A DNA stretch of 64,000 nt from Clostridiales bacterium (GCA_021202515.1 JAJQCW010000003.1:114078-178077), one strand, 5' to 3'. Shown: positions 29,215 to 38,614, counted from the first letter of the stretch. Notes: generated by a model not told the origin, from the sequence alone. Translations and numbers: made by a program.

Positions 29215-29317
29215 ACTCTGTACCAACCTTTCTGATAGGGTGGGATGGTCTGTCAAGTTGACATCTATTTTATCCTGTCCGGCGGCAAAATGCAACCCGC
29301 AGCCGCCAGGTTTCCCC

Positions 29318-29346
29318 TTGACAGGCCAAAGGATAGATGGTATCAT
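29318..29346 (+). promoter_or_regulatory. SigA-like promoter for the lipoprotein gene
   Basis: TTGACA-17 nt-TATCAT. Confidence 0.7.
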
Positions 29347-29390
29347 GTGGATACTGTAGGAGTGCAATCAAAACAGTGGAGGTGAATACT

Positions 29391-30497
29391 ATGAAAAAAA
29401 GATGTCTTTTCCTGGCGGCGGCGCTGCTGTTCCTCCTGTCCGGCTGCGGGGGCAGCAGCGAGACCAATGCGGATTATATCGCGCTTTCCGGGACAGTGAG
29501 CAGCGTTTCGGAACACGAGCTGATGATCGACGTGACAGAGGGAGAGGTCCTTACTTCTGGCGCGGTGATCGCCATTTTCCCGGACGCCATAGAGCTGGAG
29601 GTGTCCGAAGGGGACGTGGTCCAGATTTGGTATGACGGGGAAATGATGACCAGCGAACCGCCCCAGGTCAACGCGGTCAGCTACGAGATTTTGCAGGAGG
29701 GGGCCGCGGGAGACGAATCCATGGCGGAACCGGAGACGGCGGAGGAGTCCACCACCGTCCAGGTGCTGGAGGAGCCGACATTCGCGGCAACGGCCACGGA
29801 GTTGACGCCTGACGAGGCGATGGAGTGGGAACTGTCCACCGGCGTTGCCCAGGTGCTGGTCAACACAGCGGAGGTGAACGGGAACGTCTCCATTTCCCTG
29901 TGCCTGGACGATATGGTGGTGGAAATCGGCGAGTTTGGCCGCCTGGGGAATGCTTACCTGCTGGGCCTTGCTGATGGCCGCAGCTTTGTGCTGCTGGATG
30001 CGGATTATGCCTCGGACGACTACGTTACCTTCCTGTTTGAAATCACAGACGGGGAACTCGTGGAGCAGAGCCGGTTGGAGGACGTGAGCCTGCAATCCGC
30101 TACCGTGAGCGCAGAGCAGCTCAACCTCCGGGTCCATGTGGACGTGTTGGGCAGCTACGATTCCTATATGGACTACGTCATCGACGACGCTGGGTCGCTG
30201 CAAGCCACAAGCGATTTCTACGAAATTCCCACGGACGACAGTGACTGGCACCTGATCACCGTGTCGAATGAAGTTCCAGTGACGATAGACGGGCAGAAGG
30301 TCACGCTTTCCGTTGGCACCCAAATCCGCATTACGGGAACAGACAATCAGGAAACGGCTTATTTCCGCGTGGAGGACACCGGTGTGGAAGGCAGCGTCAC
30401 CTATGTGCGGGGAGACGGCGAAGATGACGCATATACGCTGTACATCGACGGGATTTCCGAGTACGATTATTTTGAGATGCTGCCCTATGCGGGATAA
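29391..30497 (+). CDS. Hypothetical lipoprotein
   Basis: MKKRCLFLAAALLFLLSGCGGSS signal and lipobox; SD ggaggtg. Confidence 0.8.
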   Translation: MKKRCLFLAAALLFLLSGCGGSSETNADYIALSGTVSSVSEHELMIDVTEGEVLTSGAVIAIFPDAIELEVSEGDVVQIWYDGEMMTSEPPQVNAVSYEILQEGAAGDESMAEPETAEESTTVQVLEEPTFAATATELTPDEAMEWELSTGVAQVLVNTAEVNGNVSISLCLDDMVVEIGEFGRLGNAYLLGLADGRSFVLLDADYASDDYVTFLFEITDGELVEQSRLEDVSLQSATVSAEQLNLRVHVDVLGSYDSYMDYVIDDAGSLQATSDFYEIPTDDSDWHLITVSNEVPVTIDGQKVTLSVGTQIRITGTDNQETAYFRVEDTGVEGSVTYVRGDGEDDAYTLYIDGISEYDYFEMLPYAG

Positions 30498-30540
30498 AAC
30501 AGCCGTTAAAATTGCCAGTTGATTTGGCTGACGCAGAACG

Positions 30541-30590
30541 AACCCCCTCTTGAACCTGGCTTATGCCGGGCAAGAGGGGGTTGTTTGTTA
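30541..30590. terminator. Terminator between convergent genes
   Basis: AACCCCCTCTTG...CAAGAGGGGGTT then GTTTGTT. Confidence 0.85.
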
Positions 30591-30618
30591 GAGAATCTTA
30601 ACCTTTAACGTTGGGATT

Positions 30619-33600
30619 TTATTTTTTGATGGTCACAGTCTTGACCTTGCTCCAACCGGCGTAAGAGGTCACGCTGCGGTCGGTCTTGTAGGGCCGCATA
30701 CGGATGTAGTACTTCTTACCCTTAGTCAGGTTCTTCAAAGTGGTGGTAACGTTCTTGTTGCCCTTGACCGTGACGGTCTTGGCACCGGAGAAGTCGCTGG
30801 AAGTGGAATACTCGATGATGTAGCCGGTGGCCTTGGTGTTCCGGGTCCACTTGAGGCTGATCTTCTTGCTGCTGACGTTTTTAGCACGAGTGAACTTCTT
30901 GGCGGTCAGACGGTAGATGGTCTCAGTGGCGGAAGCCTTGCTCTTGCCGGCCTCGTTCACTGCATACACCTTGTACTGATACTTGGTGCCGTTCTTGGTG
31001 GCGGCGGTATCCGTCCAGGAGGTGCTGGAGGTGGTCTTGACCTTCTTCCAACTGCCGCTGCCGATTTTACGATAAACCTGGTAGCTGGTGGCGTTGTCCA
31101 CAGCGTCCCAAGTGAGTTTAATGCCGTTGGCCTTATTTACTACGGAGGTGATTTCCGTGGCGGCGGGAACGGTGACTTTCTCTTCCAACGCGTCAATGGC
31201 GCTGGTCAGAGCGGCGGCGGCCTCATCCACCTCTGTCTGGGCGGCGGAATCGTTGGCTGCGACTGCTTTGGCAGTCTCCAACGCGGCCTGCATTGCGGCC
31301 CAACTGTCAGCGGTATAATCGCTTTCGGTCAGGGTCTCGGCTTTTTCGATGGCGGCGGTCAGAGCGGCGGTGTCAACCGTTTCGCCTTCCGCATTCATCG
31401 CTTTCAGGAAGTGCTCGCTGTGCATGATCATGGAGCGGTCCAGGGAAGCCATATAAAATGCGCTGTTATGTCCGCCGTCACGAAGATCGTAGCCGTGTTC
31501 AATGCCCATGCTTTCCAGGTATTCGTGAATGGCAACCGTGCCCTGGTAATCGACCATCGTATCCTGGAGACCACAGTCGATGTAAAAGTCGTAGTTGGCC
31601 AGCTCTTCTGCGGACAAGGATTTCAGGCTCTCCAGGGCATCCTCCGGCAGGTATCCCATATGACTGGCAATGGAAGAATACAATTCGGGGAACGAGGTGC
31701 CAATCGTCATGGCGCCGTAACCGCCCATGGAGATACCGGTCAGCCCCCGGTATTTTGCGTCGCTGAGGATGCGGTAGGTACTTTCCGCCTCTTCGCGGAT
31801 CTCCGTTGTGATATGGGTCTGCCACGGGCCGGTGGAGTCGGTATTCGACGCGTCAAGCTCCGTATCGCGGTAGAAGCTGTTTTTGCCGGAATCGGGCATG
31901 ATGACGATCATGTCAATGATTTGACCGCTGCTGATCAGGTCGTCCATAAAGGATTCGATTCCGTCTACGTTGATGAAAGAACTGCTGCTGGAGTTAATGC
32001 CGTGAAGCAGGTAAACGACAGGATAATACTGGTCCGTGTTCTCATAATAGGAGGGCGGCAGGTAGACGCTGTAGGTCAGTTCTGTGGAAAACAGCGTGGA
32101 ATCATATGTGACGGTATAGCAACGGCTGTAGTTGCCGCGCTCGTACATGACATCCTCAATGAGGGTATAGCACTGTTCGATATCTTCGGAGAAAATGGTT
32201 TCTGCCGTATCGGAATCAGCGGCGACGCCGGTGATGGTGCGAATGGCGTGGTACCAATAAGCGCCGTCGTCGTCCACATAATAGCCTACGTCTTCGTCTG
32301 TCACCTGAATGTTGCTATAACCGTCCAGGACTGCGGCGATTTCCGCAACGCGGCCTTCCTTGTCCACGCCGTCATTGTTATAGGCGTCATAAACCGTAGC
32401 CGCATAGTCGTCCATATTCTGAGATTCGATTGCAGCGACCTGCTGTTCGATCACCTGCCGGAAAGAGTCCAGGTCTACGGTTTCCGTTGCAAGCCCTTTG
32501 GCGGCGCGAACCGCCGTGTCATTGCCGCAAATCGCGTAGACATTGCCGGAGTAGAAGCCTCCGTAACCGTTGTTGTTATAGAGACGAATACAGATTTCAT
32601 TGGTCCCGCCGAGGTTCAGGTACTCCGTCGGGATCTCATACTCTCTGGAAACCTCCCAGTATGACTTTTCAAATTTTACCTGGGATTCAGCGGATACGCT
32701 GCTGTCGTACACAAATCCGCCTGTTTCCGCAATGGCTGTCGTTGCGTTGCCGCTGCCATCCATAAAACCGCTGGCCGCGACCAGATGGCCGTTGATATAA
32801 ACAACGTCCAGATCGTCGATAATGCCGAGCAGCAAAGTGACCGTTTCCTCTTCTGTAAAATCGGAGGGCAGCTCAAAGGTCCGGCAGACCCACGCCTCAG
32901 ACCAACTCGGCAGCATCACCGACATGGGGTCGAAGGTATCTTCCTCTTCGCTTTCGGTATCGCTGGCCGTGACCAGGGCAGCGTCAGCGTCCGACTCGTC
33001 AGCGGAGACATCAGCCTGTGTTTCTTCTCCGGCGTCAGCGCCGGTTTCTTCGGCAGGGACAGCCTCGTCGGAATTGGTATCAGCACTTTCAGCAGCATCC
33101 TCAAAAGGTTCTGCCTCTTCCTCGGCGTCGTTCTCAATCTCTGCTGACTCTGCCTCACCAGCGGTACCGTCATCGGCGGGTTCTGCTTCGTCAGCAGCGC
33201 CGTCGTCGGAAGCTGCTGGTTCATCCGTCACTTCCCCGGCGGAATCATCGTTGGACGCGGCCGCCTCGTCATCAGCGCTGTCATCAGTGGCTTCTGTTTC
33301 GTCAGCAGCGGCATCGTCGGCAGCCACAACTTCCTCAGCAACACCCGCGTCAGAAACCACAGCTTCTTCCACCGAGGCAGTGTCGGAAGCCGCCGCGCTG
33401 CTCTCTGTCTCTTCCGTGGTTTCCCGCTCCAGGGGCAGGAGACCGCCGGTCGTGATGTCGTCATAGGGCATAGACACGGTTTCCCACGTGCTAAAGTCTG
33501 AGACACTGGGAAGCAGCGCAGTTTCATTGTCCTCCCACGTGATCTCCACCATGTTGTACGGAAGGTATTGGAACATTCTGCTATAGGTGCGGTACAGCTT

Positions 33601-33738
33601 GAAATTCCATTCGCCGTCCAGGTTGACGTACTGGTTCGCGTCATCGCTTTCGACGCTTTCCGCAGCAAGGGCAGAAAACGGCGTCACGGTTGTGAAAACC
33701 AACGCTATTGCCAACAGATACGCACACAATCTTTTCAT
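30619..33738 (-). CDS. Secreted multidomain esterase: split sugar-binding-like N-terminus with acidic insertion, alpha/beta-hydrolase esterase, FIVAR-like, C-terminal Fn3-like repeats
   Basis: Signal peptide MKRLCAYLLAIALVFTTVTPFSALA; YPVVYLLHGI, GISMGGYGAM, DGGHNSAFY; C-terminal Fn3-type TEITSVVNKANGIKLTWDAVDNATSYQVYRK. Confidence 0.8.
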   Translation of the reverse strand: MKRLCAYLLAIALVFTTVTPFSALAAESVESDDANQYVNLDGEWNFKLYRTYSRMFQYLPYNMVEITWEDNETALLPSVSDFSTWETVSMPYDDITTGGLLPLERETTEETESSAAASDTASVEEAVVSDAGVAEEVVAADDAAADETEATDDSADDEAAASNDDSAGEVTDEPAASDDGAADEAEPADDGTAGEAESAEIENDAEEEAEPFEDAAESADTNSDEAVPAEETGADAGEETQADVSADESDADAALVTASDTESEEEDTFDPMSVMLPSWSEAWVCRTFELPSDFTEEETVTLLLGIIDDLDVVYINGHLVAASGFMDGSGNATTAIAETGGFVYDSSVSAESQVKFEKSYWEVSREYEIPTEYLNLGGTNEICIRLYNNNGYGGFYSGNVYAICGNDTAVRAAKGLATETVDLDSFRQVIEQQVAAIESQNMDDYAATVYDAYNNDGVDKEGRVAEIAAVLDGYSNIQVTDEDVGYYVDDDGAYWYHAIRTITGVAADSDTAETIFSEDIEQCYTLIEDVMYERGNYSRCYTVTYDSTLFSTELTYSVYLPPSYYENTDQYYPVVYLLHGINSSSSSFINVDGIESFMDDLISSGQIIDMIVIMPDSGKNSFYRDTELDASNTDSTGPWQTHITTEIREEAESTYRILSDAKYRGLTGISMGGYGAMTIGTSFPELYSSIASHMGYLPEDALESLKSLSAEELANYDFYIDCGLQDTMVDYQGTVAIHEYLESMGIEHGYDLRDGGHNSAFYMASLDRSMIMHSEHFLKAMNAEGETVDTAALTAAIEKAETLTESDYTADSWAAMQAALETAKAVAANDSAAQTEVDEAAAALTSAIDALEEKVTVPAATEITSVVNKANGIKLTWDAVDNATSYQVYRKIGSGSWKKVKTTSSTSWTDTAATKNGTKYQYKVYAVNEAGKSKASATETIYRLTAKKFTRAKNVSSKKISLKWTRNTKATGYIIEYSTSSDFSGAKTVTVKGNKNVTTTLKNLTKGKKYYIRMRPYKTDRSVTSYAGWSKVKTVTIKK

Positions 33739-33775
33739 ATAATTCTCCTTTTTGCAAACTGGTTAAAAAAGCGTT

Positions 33776-33881
33776 AAAAAAACAATTCCAACACGCTCGG
33801 TCTATTTGGCAGGAAGCTGCCCAATAGGACAATGAACGATTTGACTATTGGGCAGCTTTATAAACGAAGGAGTTGGAATTG
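33776..33881 (-). promoter_or_regulatory. Nested inverted repeats ending in a U-tract (terminator or attenuator candidate)
   Basis: Outer 10-bp CAATTCCAAC/GTTGGAATTG and inner 14-bp AAGCTGCCCAATAG/CTATTGGGCAGCTT; on the minus strand the outer arm is followed by T7. Confidence 0.6.
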
Positions 33882-33922
33882 AAGCAAACATGCTCCGGGG
33901 AACCCAGAGATTGTAATGTGGT

Positions 33923-35041
33923 TTATCGCATGGACTGGTACATCTCGTCCAGCATGGCGTCGGTGATCTCAACAGGGTTGTTGTACAGGTTAGGGTGGCG
34001 GCTGATGCGGACCAGGTCGGCCACCTGCTCGTCGGTCAGGTTGTACTCCTTCAGGTCGGTGCGCAGGCCCACGTCCACCTTGAGCTGGTGAATGGCGTCG
34101 GCCATGTCGTACATATCCTTGAAGCCCAGCTCACGGGCAAAGGCGTGGATGCGCCCGTCCTGAGCGTCGGCGTTGATGCGGGCGAAATAGTCCAGGGTCA
34201 GGCCGCAGGCTTCGCCGTGGGGGATGTGCAGCAGGTTGGTCAGCGGGAAGGAGCAGGCGTGGGAGCTGGTGGTCTTGGGCAGAGTGAACGCCAGACCAGC
34301 GATGACCGACGCCTCGGCCATCTTGGACCGGGCCTCCTGGTTCTGCGGCTCCTTAACGGCGGTGCGCAGGGTCTCAAAGACGATTTTTGCCGCGTGGAGC
34401 GCCAGCGCGTCGCAGATGGGCTGGTGGCCCTTGCTCCAGAAGCCCTCCACCGCGTGGCACAGCACATCGATGCCGGTGCTGGCAGTCATGTAGGGGGGCA
34501 GGGTGTAGGTCAACTCCGGGTCGATCAGGGCGATGGCGGGGTAAAAGGCGTTGGAGTTGATGGGGCCTTTCTTGCCCAGCGCCTTGTCGCTGAGGACGGA
34601 GACGCAGGTGACCTCGCTGCCGGTGCCGGCTGTGGTGGGGATGGCCACCAGGGGCAGATGCTCCTGGGGCATGGGGACGCCGGTGCCGTGGTACTTGCGG
34701 ATGGAGTCCTCAGTGAAGCAGACAGAACCGGCAGCTTTGGCGCAGTCCAGGGCGCTGCCGCCGCCCAGGGCCACCAGGAAGTCGATGTTATTCTCCCGGA
34801 TCTGCTGGGCGCAGGCGTCCACCTCGGTGACCTCCGGGTTGGGGGAGACCTGGCTGTAAATGCCCACCAGCGCGCCGTCGCTGGCGGCGACGATCTGCTC
34901 CGCCAGACCGCTCTTCATAAAGAAGGGGTCGCTGACCAGCAGGCCCCGGTCACAGTGGAGAGATTCTGCAACGTTTTTCAGCTCTTTCACGATACCCGCG
35001 CCAAAGCGGATGGTAACTGGCTGTAAATATTCCCATTCCAT
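33923..35041 (-). CDS. Iron-containing alcohol dehydrogenase
   Basis: IRFGAGIVKEL, VALGGGSALDCAKA, IPTTAGTGSEVT, GIDVLCHAVEGFWS, HGEACGL. Confidence 0.92.
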   Translation of the reverse strand: MEWEYLQPVTIRFGAGIVKELKNVAESLHCDRGLLVSDPFFMKSGLAEQIVAASDGALVGIYSQVSPNPEVTEVDACAQQIRENNIDFLVALGGGSALDCAKAAGSVCFTEDSIRKYHGTGVPMPQEHLPLVAIPTTAGTGSEVTCVSVLSDKALGKKGPINSNAFYPAIALIDPELTYTLPPYMTASTGIDVLCHAVEGFWSKGHQPICDALALHAAKIVFETLRTAVKEPQNQEARSKMAEASVIAGLAFTLPKTTSSHACSFPLTNLLHIPHGEACGLTLDYFARINADAQDGRIHAFARELGFKDMYDMADAIHQLKVDVGLRTDLKEYNLTDEQVADLVRISRHPNLYNNPVEITDAMLDEMYQSMR

Positions 35042-35118
35042 GAGTGCTATCCTCCTAAAAATTCAGATTTAGCGAATCCGGCCCGCAGGAAAAACCGCGG
35101 ACCGGATGGATACAGTGT

Positions 35119-36084
35119 TTATTTCCGGGCGAGGACCTTCTTGGTCTTGGAGACGATTTCGTCAGCGGTCAGCTTGAAGCGCTGAGCCAGGTAATCCACC
35201 TGTCCCACTTCGCCGAACTCGTCCTGGACGCCCACCATCTCCAGAGGAGCAGGGCAGTTCAGCGCCAGGGTGGAGGCCACGGCGGAGCCGAGGCCGTTGC
35301 GGATGTTGTGGTTCTCGGCGGTGACGATGGCGCCGGTCTCCTTGGCAGCGGCCACCACAGCGGCCTCATCCAGGGGTTTCAGGCACCACATATCCACCAC
35401 GCGGGCGGAGATGCCTTCGGCGGCCAGCATATCGGCGGCCTTCAGCGCTTCGGCCACCAAATAGCCGATGGCAAAGATGGTCACGTCGGTGCCCTCCCGC
35501 AGCAGGCAGGACTTGCCCACGGCGAACTCGCTCTCCGCCTCGTAGATGACGGGGGCGGGCTTCCGGTGCAGACGGATGTACCAGGTGCCGTAGGTCTCCT
35601 TGGCCAAACGGACGATTTTGCCCAGGGAGACGGCGTCGCAGGCTTCCACTACGGTCATTTCGGGGATGGTGGACATGATGCCCAGGTCCTCAAAGGGCAT
35701 ATGGGTGCCGCCGTTCAGGGCGGCGGTGATGCCGGGGTCGGAACCCACCACCTTCACGTTCTGCTTGGCGTAGGCGCAGGACATGAAGATCTGGTCGCAG
35801 GCACGACGGGAGGCGAAGGGGCCAAAGGTGTGGGTGAAGGGGATGAAGCCGCGGGAGGACAGGCCGGCGGCCACACCGATCATGTTGGCCTCCTGCACGC
35901 CGCAGTCAAAGGTCCGTTCGGGATACGCCGCACGGAAGGGCTTGGTGCCCGCCGCGTTCATCAGGTCGGCGTCCAGCACCACGACGCGGTTATCTTCTCC
36001 GGCCATCTCCAGCAGGGTGTCGCAGAACACCTTGCGCAGCTCGACCTTGCCCATCTCATGGGTGGCAGCAACTTTTACGCTCAT
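35119..36084 (-). CDS. Transketolase C-terminal subunit
   Basis: 321 aa; RKVFCDTLLEMAGEDNRVVVLDADL...TFDCGVQEANMIGVAAGLSSRG...VTAENHNIRNGLGSAVA. Confidence 0.92.
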   Translation of the reverse strand: MSVKVAATHEMGKVELRKVFCDTLLEMAGEDNRVVVLDADLMNAAGTKPFRAAYPERTFDCGVQEANMIGVAAGLSSRGFIPFTHTFGPFASRRACDQIFMSCAYAKQNVKVVGSDPGITAALNGGTHMPFEDLGIMSTIPEMTVVEACDAVSLGKIVRLAKETYGTWYIRLHRKPAPVIYEAESEFAVGKSCLLREGTDVTIFAIGYLVAEALKAADMLAAEGISARVVDMWCLKPLDEAAVVAAAKETGAIVTAENHNIRNGLGSAVASTLALNCPAPLEMVGVQDEFGEVGQVDYLAQRFKLTADEIVSKTKKVLARK

Positions 36085-36103
36085 GACAGTCGTCCTCCTT
36101 CGC

Positions 36104-36934
36104 TCAAAGGGCCTGGAGCTGGGCGTCCAGCTCGGCCAGGGCCTCGTCCACCATTTCGGCGGAAACAGGCATATTGTGGGAACCCAACGCGCCCTCGATC
36201 TTGCTGTAGCCCTTGCCCTTGACGGTGCTCAGCACGATGACGGAGGGCTTGTCGCTCTGGGCCTTGGCGTTGGCAATGGCCGCGGCGATCTGCTCCACGT
36301 CGTTGCCGTCCTCAACGGTCTGGGCGTACCAGCCGAAGCTGTCGAACTTCTGGGCGATGTCGCCCAGGGCGCACAGATTCTGCACGTAGTCGTCGATCTG
36401 GCACTTGTTGTAGTCCACGAAGGCGATGACCTTGGTGAGCTTCTTCGCGGCGGCGAAGAGCGCGGCCTCCCAGACCTGGCCCTCTTCGATCTCGCCGTCG
36501 CCCATAATCAGGTAAGTATAGTTGTCATACCCCTTGAGGCGGTTGGCGCAGGCGATGCCCATGGCGGAGCTGGCGCCCTGGCCCAGGGAGCCGGTGGTCA
36601 TGTCGATGCCGGGAGTGCGGTTCATGTCGCAGTGGCTGGGCAGGTTGGTGCCGGGCTTGTTCAGGGTGCTGAGCATTTCCATGGGGAAGTAGCCCTTCAA
36701 AGCCAGGGTGGAATAGACGGCGGGTCCGGCGTGGCCCTTGGAGACCACCAGCATATCCCGGTCGTCCTTCTTGGGGTTGCTGGGGTCGATGTTCATCTCA
36801 CCGCTGTACAGCACAGCCAGCACGTCCACGATGGACAGCGCACCGCCGATGTGGCCCACGCCCAGGTTGCCGATGCACTTGATGGTTTCCTTGCGAATGT
36901 CGATCGCAAATTTTTTGACTTCGTTCACATTCAT
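36104..36934 (-). CDS. Transketolase N-terminal subunit
   Basis: GNLGVGHIGGALSIVDVLAVLY...GSLGQGASSAMGIA...MGDGEIEEGQVWEAALFA; start 36934. Confidence 0.92.
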   Translation of the reverse strand: MNVNEVKKFAIDIRKETIKCIGNLGVGHIGGALSIVDVLAVLYSGEMNIDPSNPKKDDRDMLVVSKGHAGPAVYSTLALKGYFPMEMLSTLNKPGTNLPSHCDMNRTPGIDMTTGSLGQGASSAMGIACANRLKGYDNYTYLIMGDGEIEEGQVWEAALFAAAKKLTKVIAFVDYNKCQIDDYVQNLCALGDIAQKFDSFGWYAQTVEDGNDVEQIAAAIANAKAQSDKPSVIVLSTVKGKGYSKIEGALGSHNMPVSAEMVDEALAELDAQLQAL

Positions 36935-36963
36935 AGCAATGCGTCCTTTCCGATGTTGCGGCC

Positions 36964-37452
36964 TCAGCCGTAAATCTCCTGCTCCACAGCCTGAACCTTC
37001 TCCTTCGCGCCCTTCAGGAACTCCTGACGCCAAGGCTCCAGGTCCTGTCCAAACTCGGTGGTCAGGAAGGTGTCCACCATCTGGAGCGGCATGGACAGGG
37101 CGCTGTCGTCACAGGTGAGCTTGCAGCCGCCCATGGTCATGATGTTGGCGTCGTTGATGGCGCGGCACATCTTGGCGTCGTAGGTGTCGCCGCAGAGAAC
37201 GGCGTAGACGCCCTTGTACTTGTTGGCCAGGATCTCCATGCCTGCGCCGGTGCCGCAGATCAGGATGCCCCGCTCAAATTCACCGCTGGAGACGCGGGAA
37301 GCCACGGCAGGCGCCGTCACGAAGAAGGGCTTCACATGATCCAGGTCCTGGGTGCCGCCGTCCTCCACTTCGTACCCCTGGGCGATCAGGTGGGCCTTGA
37401 CCGTCTCTTTCAGGGTAAAGCCGGACTTGTCCGAGCCGATGATCACTTTCAT
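36964..37452 (-). CDS. RpiB/LacAB-family sugar isomerase, divergent
   Basis: MKVIIGSDKSGFTLKETVKAHLIAQGYEVEDGGTQ...GILICGTGAGMEILANKYKGVYAVLC. Confidence 0.88.
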   Translation of the reverse strand: MKVIIGSDKSGFTLKETVKAHLIAQGYEVEDGGTQDLDHVKPFFVTAPAVASRVSSGEFERGILICGTGAGMEILANKYKGVYAVLCGDTYDAKMCRAINDANIMTMGGCKLTCDDSALSMPLQMVDTFLTTEFGQDLEPWRQEFLKGAKEKVQAVEQEIYG

Positions 37453-37482
37453 AACACATTCTCCTTTTCCGCTTAAAAATTC

Positions 37483-38445
37483 TTATTCTTCCACTGGCGC
37501 GGCTTCATGCCGGTTTTCCAGTAAAATACCAACTGCTCCGGCCAGCACCACCGCCATGCCCAGGTACTGGGAGGGCACCATCACCTCGCCAAACAGGACG
37601 AAGGTGATCAGCGTCGCCACCACCGGCATCAGCAACAGGAAGGTCTTGACCAGCCAAACGGGATAGTTCCGCAAGTTATAGTAGTACACCACATAAATGA
37701 GCGTCTGCCCCAGGCCAGCCAGCGCCAGGGCCAGGGCCGCGTAGGGGTCGGTCAGCACCACGCTGAACTGCCCCAGCGTTCCCATCACCAGCGAGGTGAT
37801 GAGGAAAAAGATCAGGGTAACGAAGTTGTTGTAGTAGGCCACCACGTCGTCGCAGACGGGGTTGACCTTGTCCAGCTCCACGCTTTTGATGACAAAGGCG
37901 TTGCAGGAGACAAAAAAGGCGCTGAGCAGGAAGAAGATGTTGCCGGGGTCGGTGATACTGAAGGAGGCGAAGTCGAACCCCATCACCACGAACACCCCCG
38001 CCAGCATGACGAAGGTACACACCCACGCCCGCAGAGTGAACCGCTGCTTATAGATAAAGACGGACATCACATTGACCATCAGCACGTCGCATTTCAGCAG
38101 CGCGGTGCCGCTGGCCGCCGAGGACAGGGACAGGCCGATGAACGCCGTGAAGTCCAGCAGAAAGCCCAGCGTGCCGATGAGCAGCAGGCGGGGGAGGACC
38201 CCATGCACCTGCTTCAAGAGTGGAAATTCCTTCCGTTTCAGCATGATAATGGTCAGCAGCACCAGCGTGACCAATCGGATACCCACCCCAGAGGTGAAAA
38301 CCGAGGTGTAGCCCACCCACTGCTGGCTGGCCACATAGTAGCTGCCCCAAATCACCGGCAAAATCAGCAGGGAGGTCAGGGAGTTCTTGGATGTTTCCAT
38401 CTTGCGCACCATCCTTATTTGACGCCTTTGGAAAAACCCTTCCAT
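37483..38445 (-). CDS. EamA/DMT-family transporter
   Basis: Multiple TM segments, DMT-like duplication; more likely start at 38400 or 38412. Confidence 0.8.
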   Translation of the reverse strand: MEGFFQRRQIRMVRKMETSKNSLTSLLILPVIWGSYYVASQQWVGYTSVFTSGVGIRLVTLVLLTIIMLKRKEFPLLKQVHGVLPRLLLIGTLGFLLDFTAFIGLSLSSAASGTALLKCDVLMVNVMSVFIYKQRFTLRAWVCTFVMLAGVFVVMGFDFASFSITDPGNIFFLLSAFFVSCNAFVIKSVELDKVNPVCDDVVAYYNNFVTLIFFLITSLVMGTLGQFSVVLTDPYAALALALAGLGQTLIYVVYYYNLRNYPVWLVKTFLLLMPVVATLITFVLFGEVMVPSQYLGMAVVLAGAVGILLENRHEAAPVEE

Positions 38446-38478
38446 AATTGATTAAAACGTCAAATTAATTATAGTCAG

Positions 38479-38507
38479 ATAATAGCGCATTGGAGGAAAA
38501 TTGTCAA
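38479..38507 (-). promoter_or_regulatory. SigA-like promoter of the transporter-RpiB-transketolase-ADH operon
   Basis: Minus strand TTGACA-17 nt-TATTAT. Confidence 0.7.
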
Positions 38508-38572
38508 CCACCTTGACGAAAGAATTTCTAAAATTTATCCGCTGAGGAGGAAACAGGGGCTCGATTTGCCAA

Positions 38573-38602
38573 CAAACCCCCGGTTGACCGACCAGGGGTT
38601 TG
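38573..38602. terminator. Terminator after the NIF3 gene
   Basis: CAAACCCC...GGGGTTTG. Confidence 0.65.
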
Positions 38603-38614
38603 CTTATATTTCTA

